Under the pieces are notes generated by a model. That model did not search any database, had not been told where the DNA came from, and was given only the letters and a program-made list of their open reading frames with translations. A program made the translations under genes and the position numbers. From Garcia nutans (Eukaryota; Streptophyta; Magnoliopsida; Malpighiales; Euphorbiaceae): a DNA stretch of 64,000 bases. The DNA lies in assembly GCA_947685225.1 (NCBI GenBank), contig CANTUV010000002.1:2108001-2172000 (forward strand), in the 5' to 3' direction. Positions within the stretch are counted from its first letter, which is position 1, and every line of letters begins with the position of its first letter. Of the stretch, positions 23,101-31,012 are shown in pieces.

Positions 23101-23597
23101 GGGATCAGTTGAAAGCAGCTTCAGATCGGCAGAAATCTTATTCAAATTTGAAGAGAAGAGACATAGAGTTTGATGTTGGAGATAAAGTATTTCTAAAAGT
23201 GTCTCCTTGGAAGAAGATTTTAAGATTTGGCGGCAAAGGGAAGCTAAGTCCTCGTTTTATTGGACCGTATGAGACATTGGAAAGAATTGGACCAGTTGCT
23301 TATCGAATTGCTTTGCCGCCTGAGTTGGATAGAATCCATAATGTCTTCCATGTTTCTATGTTACGGAGGTACAGATCAGATCCATCTCATGTTTTACCAG
23401 TTGAATCTATTGAGGTGAGTTCAGATCTGACATTTGAAGAAGAACATATTGCTATTTTGGCACATGAAGTGAAAGAGTTGAAAAATAAGAAAGTGCCACT
23501 GGTGAAAGTTCTTTGGAAGAATCATGCAAAGGAAGAGGCAACTTGGGAGAGTGAACAAGCGATGCGAGATCAGTATCCTCAACTGTTTCAGACTTGA
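20191..23597 (+). pseudogene. pol: Tekay A pol: protease, RT, RNase H, integrase, chromodomain
   Basis: It continues in frame with gag. Protease: VIAGTFSLFGISVLALIDPGSTHS (about 20215-20290). RT: SPWGAPVLFVKKKDG, then CIDYRQLNKVT, then DLRSGYHQL, then FGLTNAPTAF, with the active site FIDDIL at 21267-21284. RNase H: YSDASHNGLGCVL to VVADALSRK (about 21705-22040). Integrase: H..H of the zinc domain (SHQLAFAMHPGSTKMY), CLTCQKVKAEH, then DFVSGLP, SDRDPRF and QTDGQLERV carrying D, D and E. C-terminus: VPLVKVLWKNHAKEEATWE is a chromodomain, typical of chromoviruses and thought to steer integration. Stops: 20397 and about 21588 (both CGA to TGA) and 21474 (TGG to TAG). The integrase-chromodomain part from 21642 to the end is open for 651 codons. 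Confidence 0.93.
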
Positions 23598-23643
23598 TAT
23601 CAGGTAATTTCGAGGACGAAATTTCTTTTTAGAGGGGGAGAAT
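23598..23643 (+). other. 3' leader and polypurine tract of Tekay A
   Basis: TTTCGAGGACGAAATTTC is followed by the purine run AGAGGGGGAGAAT (23631-23643) abutting the 3' LTR. It primes plus-strand DNA synthesis. The same string stands before the 3' LTR in C and D. Confidence 0.88.
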
Positions 23644-25999
23644 TGTAATATCCCAAAGTATACCCTAAAAGCTTTGGAATATTTATTGTTGTATTTGGAT
23701 TATGTGTATATGCTTAGTTGGAAAGGGAGAAAGAAGCAAAGAGAGATGTGTATATGTTGTATATATAGAGATATATACAACATATACAAGTCAAATTATT
23801 AAATGGTCAAAAGAAGATAAATTAATTAAAAGGAAAATTAATGAGTGGAAGAGGATATTTTAGATTATTTTAATATTATTTGCTTGGTGGAGGTTTAAGT
23901 GGAGAATAAGAGTTTGACTTTACCTCTTTTTCTTCTTCATTTTCTTCTTCTTTCTTTGGTTGGCCGGGCATCACAAAGTAATAGAGAGAAAGAGAGTTTT
24001 TGTTTTCCAAGGTCAAGATTGAAGAAGATTTCAAGTGATCAAGTTGGAAATTTAAGAAGTTTCATCAACTTTGGTAAGTTTCCTCTTGATTCTCTTATTT
24101 TATTTTAAGTTGTATTTGAGTTTGATGATTAATTGTTGATGGTATGAATATGTTTGATTGTGGTGTGTTTGAGTGTGTTGGGTATATTTGATTGTGGTTT
24201 TGGAATTGAATTGAAGAAAAGGAATTAGGTTGGTGTTGAAAGAGTAAGAGTTGTGACTTGGTGATTGATGTAAATATTGAGTTTGATTAATTCTTTATCT
24301 TAGATTTTCCATATGTTTGTGTTTAATGGAGTTGAAAGCATAGAATACATGAGTTTGGTTCGAAACAGAAGCATTTTGGATGTCACGCCCGTGGCCCTTG
24401 GATGCCACGACCGTGGGGTGTTAAGCAAATTGGACAGATTCATTTTCTAAACCACGCTCGTGGGGGTTTGTGAGGCCACGACTCTGGGGTGTGAGGCCAC
24501 GACCGTGGGTCCTAGATAGTCGTGTTGGCTTATAATTTGTGATATATGGGTCTAGTATGGGACTAATAGGTGAATAATTGTATTGGAATTCATGTGTATC
24601 TTTAAATAAGAGTGTATTATTCCTTTTGAATTAGGTTGTGAAGAGGTTGAGTTGCCCTAACCCTAGTAGTGAAGAATTCTTGGAAGAGGAAGTGTATAGA
24701 TGGGTGCGAGTTGTTCTTGAGGTAAGTACAAACTTACATGATTGCATACATTCATATGATTTTAAGATTTAACACATTTGGTTGTAAATGTGTTAAGTGA
24801 TTTATTACATTGTTAATACTTTTGATTAATGCTATGACTTGCATAATGTGGAAGATATGATGATTATTTAAAATGTATGTTCAATGCATTTGGTTACTTT
24901 AATGATGAATTGATTTAATGTGAATTGAGATATGATGAAATGTGATGCCATTGTTGTTGGCTATGATAGTGCAAATGAAATAATTGGGGCATGGTTGCCT
25001 ATTTGATTATGGAATATAAAATGAGAAATGAATTGAGAAAGAGGCTGATAAAGAGATAAATGAAATAATTGTGTGCTTAATATGTTATTCAATTTTCAGA
25101 GTTCTGGGTTTGACGGCATGCCTATGATTCGCTGGATAGGTGAAAAGACCGGGTCGTAAGCCGAGTCCAGCTGAAAAATGTGAAATATGATGTTTTTGGG
25201 CTGAAAAGACTGGGTCATAAGCCTCAAAAACAGTAACAGTCTAGCCGGGTTGAGGACCAAGATACTGGGGCCCTTGGGTCTAGCCGGGTTGAGGTCCAAG
25301 AGACTGGGTCTGTTACACTATCCACGGATAGATATATATATGTATCGACTACGGGCTTGATGATTGTGATTATGGACCAAAGCAGTAACTCTGAACATTG
25401 AATAACATATTAGTGTCTTTTGGGCCCATGCTTGTCTTTGTTTCAATGTGATTCATGAATGGTGAAAGAATTGAATAAGATAATGAAATGTAGTGTTATG
25501 GGAAATATTAATATATCATTTATGAATATTGTCTTTATGGTTGAAATGTGTGACATTGGCATTGCATTAAAGCATATTGCTATTGTGGTTTGTACCACTA
25601 AGCCGTTGGCTTAGCGCGATTGTGGTTCATCGCGCAGGTGACAGGGTAGAACCAGAGAGTTCAGCTAGACCGAGTTGAGTCTAGATTCTGAAGCGTTGAA
25701 AGAGAGCTTAAAGATCATAGACAAACTGCCAAACATATATATATTTTTATGTTTTATAAACATGGATTTTGATATATATATATATATATGTAAATACCAC
25801 TACATTTTTCGATGCATAATGAATAAATGTTTTATCTATTGTGTTTTATAATATACTTAAATGTTTCAAGTTTTCTCATATTATTGTATAAAGGAATGAT
25901 TTGTTTGTTTAGTAAATCGTAGCATTCCTATATTCGGTATACGTATATTACAGGTGTTGTAGTATGTAGTATGCGTATACGGGGTATAGGGGTGTTACA
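23644..25999 (+). repeat. 3' LTR of Tekay A
   Basis: 2356 bp, nearly identical to 16419-18770. It includes a second copy of the promoter-like region (about 23893-23970), donor (24074), CCACG cassette (24381-24511), CCGGGTTGAGG block and double hairpin (25598-25634). It ends GGGGTGTTACA at 25999. Confidence 0.95.
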
Positions 26000-26380
26000 A
26001 AACTGGCATGTACTTATTTGAACAATACAAAGAGATAACTTGATGTAGCATGTAAATCTAGTAATGTATAATAACTGTATGTTTTTAAATTGAGTTGGGT
26101 TGTGAATATAGAAGTGTGAATTCTTCTTGCAGGATTGTAGTTGAGGTTATAAGGGTGGATTATTGGGAGTGTGCTTGAGTTGAATTGTGAAACAAAATGT
26201 TTTTCAAAAATAAGAAAAATCTGTTTTGTCGACACTGGGGACCTAGAATTTTAAGGGAGACTCCGTAAAAATTTTTGGAAAATTTTATAAGGAACATTAA
26301 GTAAGCTAACATAACCAGAGCTCGTATCCCGATGTAGCATTCCTCCTCGGCTTATTCATAGGTCGGGAAGGGGTGTTACG
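26000..26380 (+). repeat. 3' LTR of the gag-only element, segment 3
   Basis: It continues AAACTGGCATGTACTTATTTG as in the 5' LTR at about 9430. It ends GGGGTGTTACG; the last base is G where the 5' LTR has A. It is followed by GATTC, the second copy of the target duplication. Confidence 0.88.
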
Positions 26381-26607
26381 GATTCAATATCTGGATAGAA
26401 TTTTTATCATCAATTCTTTTTGCACAATACTCAATTTTTCCTTAATTTAATTTATTAAGTAATTCATCTTTTATTTTAATCAACACAAAAATTATTGGAT
26501 TGCTAAATAACAGTTGAAATTTGCACTAGTAATTGACTTTGTCCCCAGTGGAACGATATCTAACTCACTGCTTTATTACTTTCGCGACCCGTGCACTTGT
26601 GGTAACA
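26381..26607 (+). repeat. Athila 3' LTR, right end after the nested insertion
   Basis: Sequence resumes from 7064. It includes CCCCAGTGGAACGATATC and CGCGACCCGTGCACTTGTGG, the type of U5 end seen in Athila and related LTRs. I place the end at GGTAACA (about 26607); this is approximate because the partner LTR is not in the window. Confidence 0.5.
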
Positions 26608-26639
26608 TTGCAAAAGCACAGATTTGCCATCAAGCCTTC

Positions 26640-27018
26640 TGCAAGAGTGGTTAATTTTGTAGAAAAAGAGATTCCACGAAAAGAGCGGAATGAAGAATAA
26701 AGAAGAAGCAATGGAAGAGATAAAAAGGCTGCTTTCATTCTCCTAAGCTTATTGCCAAGGGAAGAATGTAGAAGAGTTCTTTGATGCTCAAATGCCTATA
26801 GTATTTGGAATACGTTGGAGAATTATCATGAAGGCACTAATCAAATGAAATTCACGAAGGTCCAAATGTATATCCAAGAAAATGAACTCTTCAAAATGAA
26901 GTCCTTTAAAGATGTGACAGAGATGACCAATCGACTTCTTGCCATTGTCACAAATTTGAAGAAATTTGGCAAAGTCTATGCTTTGGAAGACATCAATAAT
27001 AAAATTCTTAGAGCTCTC
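26640..27018 (+). pseudogene. Copia-type gag fragment (UBN2 family)
   Basis: With two stops and a frame slip at the start, the sequence reads WNTLENYHEGTNQMKFTKVQ, then ENELFKMKSFKDVTEMTNR, then LKKFGKVYALEDINNKILRAL. This is the UBN2/gag-polypeptide pattern of Ty1/copia elements. The N-terminal part (AAFILLSLLPREECRRV-like) is in a different frame. It ends abruptly at 27018, where an Ogre-type LTR begins. No pol follows. It is a relic and the only copia sequence that I see. Confidence 0.65.
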
Positions 27019-27554
27019 TGTAGACCCTTAATTTTTTACCCAATCCAGTCTGATATTTTTAAACAGTCCAAAAAAATTTTTGTGATATTTATTTTATTTA
27101 CTATTTATATTATTTATCTTTATAATTTTAATAATTATTTTTAATAATAAAAACAAAAATAATAAAAAAATCAGACGAATAGATGAGCGATGCGGAGCAA
27201 TGCTTGTGCGCTGCCACGCAGCAAGGCAATTCGCCACAGCAGCCAACTGGGCTTGCCCAGTTCGCCTAGCCCGCAGGCCCAGCAGCTCTTGCACTGCAGA
27301 TTTTTTACCAAACCTTATTTTACCCGATTTTGTAATTTTTTTCTAAACAGTTGGTATTTCCTCATTAAAATAGGATTATGCCTTTTTGTTTTTCTATAAA
27401 TAATAGTATTAAACACACGGACTGGGGTAGCAATTTTTAAAAGAAACTTTGGAATTTTAATTTTTCTTGAGACTTGAGGCATAAGCCATAGAAAAACGGG
27501 GAAGAAAAAGAAAAGAAAGCAAGGAAGACAAAAGAAACAAAGGAAACATAATTA
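27019..27554 (+). repeat. Truncated Ogre-type LTR, 5' portion
   Basis: It begins TGTAGACCCTTAATTTTT like the LTRs at 41279 and 50214. It has the same A-rich stretch, a GC-rich palindromic block (about 27190-27300, for example AACTGGGCTTGCCCAGTT), and a CTATAAATAA TATA box near 27396. At about 27555 it joins minus-strand RT sequence of a related element, so about three quarters of the LTR is missing. The two pieces have opposite polarity. Confidence 0.7.
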
Positions 27555-28086
27555 TATTGTAATTTACCAATAAATCCCCGAACTTCTCTCTCCGTCTTTA
27601 GGGCTGGCATATCCCTGATTGCTTTAACTTTGTCAGGATCAATCTCAATGCCATTTGGACTAATCATATGTCCCAATAATTTGCTTGAGGTAACCCCAAA
27701 TACACATTTCTTCGGATTCAATCTTAGCTTATATTTCAAAGCTCTATCGAAGAATAATTAAGTTTTAGAAGTATTATTCCCTTGTATCTGATTTAACCAT
27801 CATATCATTAACATATACTTCAACTTCTTTGTGCATCATGTCATCAAATAGTGTGTGGCCATCCTTTGGTAGGTTGCCCTAGCATTCTTTAAGCCAAACG
27901 GCATCACTCTATAATAAAATATACCTCATGTAGTAATGAAAGTAGTTTTGGCTTTATCCTCTTAGGCCATTAACACTTGATTGTATCCGGAAAATCTATC
28001 TACAAACAAGTGTAGCACACTAGAGGCTGCACTATCAATGAGAACATCTATATAAGGTAAAAGAAAATCATCTTTAGGGGAAGCCT
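27555..28086 (-). pseudogene. Ogre/Tat-type RT fragment (element Z), 3' part
   Basis: Reading leftward from 28086 the RT continues from 37913: DDFPLPHID, then SGYNQVLMA, then MPFGLKNA, then a YVNDMM active-site variant (Asp to Asn, compare YVDDMMVKS in copy Y), then LRLNPKKCVFGVTSSKLLGHM and EREVRGFIGKLQY. Several stops and frame slips are present. It stops at FIGKLQY, where it joins the inverted LTR fragment. TSD AGCCT at 28082-28086 marks the insertion of element C. Confidence 0.8.
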
Positions 28087-28427
28087 TGTAATATCCTCAT
28101 TTATGCCCTAGAAGTTTTGCATATTGTTGTTGTTGTTATTGTTATATATTGGATTGAATATATGTGTTAAATTGTAAGAGAAAAGAAATTGAGAAGAGAA
28201 AGTATATGTATATGTATTTTGGGAAGAAATAGGGTTTAGAGACAAATTTATATGTTGTGTATATGTTAATATATATGACATATAAAGTGGTCAAAAGGCT
28301 TGGTCAATGCAAGAGAAGATATTTATTTGAGATTGGTAAATTACTTAATTGGGCACATATAAGACAAAAAGATAATTATGTGAATAAGGGCACTTTGGTA
28401 ATTGCTTGGATAAAATCACATGGTGGA

Positions 28428-28497
28428 TATTTAAAGAAGGTTTGACTTGTGTTTTCTTCATCATTTCTTCTTCTTCTTCTTGTTGATGGCCGGCCCT
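28428..28497 (+). promoter_or_regulatory. Core-promoter-like region of Tekay C
   Basis: ATATTTAAAG, then TTTGACTTG, then TTCTTCTTCTTCTTCTTG (pyrimidine patch), then GGCCGGCC. Y-patches are plant core-promoter elements. The start site cannot be read from sequence alone. An identical copy is at about 35488-35556 in the 3' LTR. Confidence 0.45.
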
Positions 28498-28757
28498 CCA
28501 TAGCCAAAGAGAAAGAAAGAGACAAGTGATGGTTTTGATGATTTCAAGCTTAAATTGAAGAAAGATTAAGTGTTCAAGTGTTGATTTAAGAAGTTTTTAA
28601 CTATGGTAAGATCTTTTCTCTAATTTCTTCAATTCTTTTGAAGTTGTATGATTAAGTTGCTTATGGTATGATTGTAAGTATTGATTTTGCTTGATAGATG
28701 AGAAGTTGGGTTGGTGTGGGTGATGGAAGAGTAAGATTGGTGTTTAGTGAAATTGTT

Positions 28758-29324
28758 TCTGTTTTAGGATTAGTAAAGGCTGTAACTTGTATGATTTTTA
28801 ATTAATTTTAGAAAAATGTTCTTGAAGTGAATTTTTGATATGTTGTGCCTCTATGAGTCTAGAATGACTGAAAAATATGTTGATTCGATTTTGGAATGGT
28901 TATGAGTTTAGAAAAATTATTTTTAGTAGAACTGTTCCAGCAGATACCTTAACTGAGACAGCTATATTTCGGGATTTTTAATAAAATGTAGAAAAATCAT
29001 ATTCAATTGAATTTTGGATATGTTGTTACGTAGTGAGTCTAGTATTTGAGAAAAATAATTTGGAACCACGTTGATTGAATTTGATTTATGGAATTCACAA
29101 AGTTCAGAACTGCTGCCAGGATGCAGGGCAATTGGGGCAGTCTGGTTAGGTGAACTATTTGACCAAGATTTTGTGTTCAGTTTGATCTGAAATTTTACAG
29201 GGATGATTTTAAGATACAAAACTAAATTCTGTAAAAATTTTAGAATTTTTAGTCAAGTAGATTATTTTATACAATTTTTCAAAATAAGGATAAAATGGAG
29301 TTTAAAACCAGAATGTACTATTTA
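28758..29324 (+). repeat. LTR block in C shared with the gag-only LTR
   Basis: About 567 bp alignable by eye to 8081-8681 and 13941-14530, sharing GAACTGCTGCCAGGATGCAG. Both sides of the block are instead like the other Tekay LTRs. The 3' LTR copy is at about 35819-36386. Confidence 0.8.
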
Positions 29325-29796
29325 TGGTTAGGGTTTTAATTCTTTGTTCTTCTTGCATTGCTTTGGTTTTCCAAAGGTAGGTTGGTCCTTAAACCTAACC
29401 CTAAATACTTTAAACACACTTGAATCAATGAATGTTATAATCAATTGTTCTTTGCCCTAATTGCATTGTTGAGATTGAACAATGTTATGTTGTGCATTGT
29501 GAATGGTAATGTGTTTCATTAGTAATGTGGAATGAAATGTTGATATTTATGAATGATGCTATGTGAGATATAATGTGATCATGGATGAGATATATATATA
29601 CTTGAATAATGAGATGTTATATTGTGAAATGAAATGTGAAGCCATTGTTATTGGCTAAGATGATGTAAATGAAAGAAAGAAGGCATGTTTGCCTAAATGT
29701 GATGAGAATTGAGAATGGAAATGAATTGTTTGTTTAATATGTTATTCAGTTTCAGAGTTCTAGATTTGGGTGGCATGCCTAAGAAATGATGAAAGG

Positions 29797-29996
29797 TAAC
29801 AGTCTTTCCGGGTTGAGGATCTCCTCAAATGTGTTGAGTTGATGGTCCAAGAGACTGGGTCTGTTACACTATGAGAATTGTGAATATGAAATATATGATT
29901 TGTAACAGTCTTGCCGGGTTGAGGATCTCCTCAAATGTGTTGAGTTGATGGTCCAAGAGACTGGGTCTGTTACACTATGAGAATTGTGACTATGAA
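29797..29996 (+). repeat. 106-bp tandem duplication in Tekay C LTR
   Basis: Units start TAACAGTCT at 29797 and 29903. Each runs through CCGGGTTGAGGATCTCCTC to GAGACTGGGTCTGTTACAC; TAACAG and CTGTTA at the ends are complementary. It is duplicated identically in the 3' LTR (36862 and 36968), so it predates this insertion. Confidence 0.85.
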
Positions 29997-30282
29997 CCAA
30001 AGCAGTAACTCTGAACTCTGAATATCGTATTAAATACTTGTTGGGCCCATAGGTGTCAAGGTTATATGAATGTCCTAAATAATGTTATGAGTTAATGAAA
30101 TAAGATGTTGGTTATTGAGTAATGTTGAATGTGGAAAGATGTTGAAATGTGGTATGCTCATATGACTATGATTTGTGAAATGCATAATTATGTGTTAACT
30201 TTATATTTATAATGTTGATCTTAACAATAGCATATGTGGCATTGTATTGCATTAAAGCATACTATTAGCATGTTTTATCTTA

Positions 30283-30319
30283 CTAAGCCGTTGGCTTAGC
30301 GCGATAGTGTTTAATCGCG
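30283..30319 (+). repeat. Double hairpin module of Tekay C 5' LTR
   Basis: CTAAGCC-GTT-GGCTTAG (30283-30299) and CGCGAT-N8-ATCGCG (30300-30319), then CAGGT. The 3' LTR copy is at 37348-37384. Confidence 0.8.
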
Positions 30320-30852
30320 CAGGTAGTAGAGTGGATAGAGTTGAACCCGAGAGTTCTTCAAGACCAGGTGAGAGTAGACCTTGTTGAATCCATTTTGGGA
30401 GCTTAAAGATCAGAGCAGACTTGCCAATCATGTATAAATTTTATGTGTTGTAAAACTTGAGTTTTGATGTATATGAATTTGTAAATATGTAAATATTTTA
30501 TAACTTCCGCTGTGTAATATTTAAATATGGGGGTTGTCACAAAACCTTTATTTTATGTTGTACTAGAAGTGTAAATCCTTTTTGCAGGTTGTAGTTGAGG
30601 TTACAAGGGGGATTTATTGGGAGTGTACTGAGAATGATTTTGTTTGCATTGGTTTGTGTAAAATGTTTTTAAAAATAAGAAAAAAACCGGTTTTGTCGAC
30701 ACTTGGGACTCAATTTTTAGGCGAAACTATGGCAAAAATTTTGTAAAAATCGGAACTAAAATTTGACTAAGTAAAATTGGTAGCAACATTAGGTTAGTGT
30801 GGCGCCTCTACTCAGCTTACATATGTAGGTCGGGAAGGGGTGTTACAATTTT

Positions 30853-30864
30853 TGGTATCAGAGC
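30853..30864 (+). other. Primer-binding site of Tekay C
   Basis: TGGTATCAGAGC, 5 bp after the LTR end. Downstream, TGTTTGCAG (acceptor-like, AG at 30999-31000) precedes the gag ATG by 12 bp. Confidence 0.93.
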
Positions 30865-31012
30865 CTAGGTTTGAGATTCTCAACCTAGGTAAAATGTAAT
30901 AAAAAGAATATTTTTACTTAAAAAGTGGTTTTGAATAACATATACGTTTGAGATTGGCAGTCTCTGATCTTTAATAAGATATAATCTGCTGTGTTTGCAG
31001 TGTTAGGTTGTG

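Larger units (their letters stand above)
16419..25999 (+). mobile_element. Tekay-type chromovirus A, complete but inactivated
   Basis: This is a 9581-bp Ty3/gypsy element: 5' LTR 16419-18770, iMet PBS, gag, protease, RT, RNase H, integrase, chromodomain, PPT, 3' LTR 23644-25999. Target duplication is AAACG/AAACT. The two LTRs are nearly the same length (2352 and 2356 bp) and closely alike. The coding region stays in one frame with eight in-frame stops, so it is dead through point mutation rather than deletion. Confidence 0.95.
7065..26380 (+). mobile_element. Gag-only LTR retrotransposon (TR-GAG-like), split by two later insertions
   Basis: Long LTRs (2746 bp on the left; three segments adding to about 2741 bp on the right) flank an internal region of only about 1.6 kb. 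That region holds a tRNA-iMet-type PBS, one gag reading frame and a purine tract; there is no protease, RT or integrase. Target duplication is GATTA/GATTC, one mismatch. The 3' LTR is interrupted by a solo LTR (13290-15930) and by Tekay element A (16419-25999). Non-autonomous elements with gag alone have been described in plants as TR-GAG; it would need pol supplied in trans. Confidence 0.85.
28087..30847 (+). repeat. 5' LTR of Tekay C
   Basis: 2761 bp, TGTAATATCCTCATT to GGGGTGTTACA. Contents: TATA-like ATATATGACATATAAAG (about 28270-28288), TATTTAAAG with Y-patch and GGCCGGCC (28428-28497), donor-like GGTAAG (28606), a block shared with the gag-only LTR (28758-29324), a duplicated 106-bp unit (29797-29996) and the double hairpin (30283-30319). 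Confidence 0.95.
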
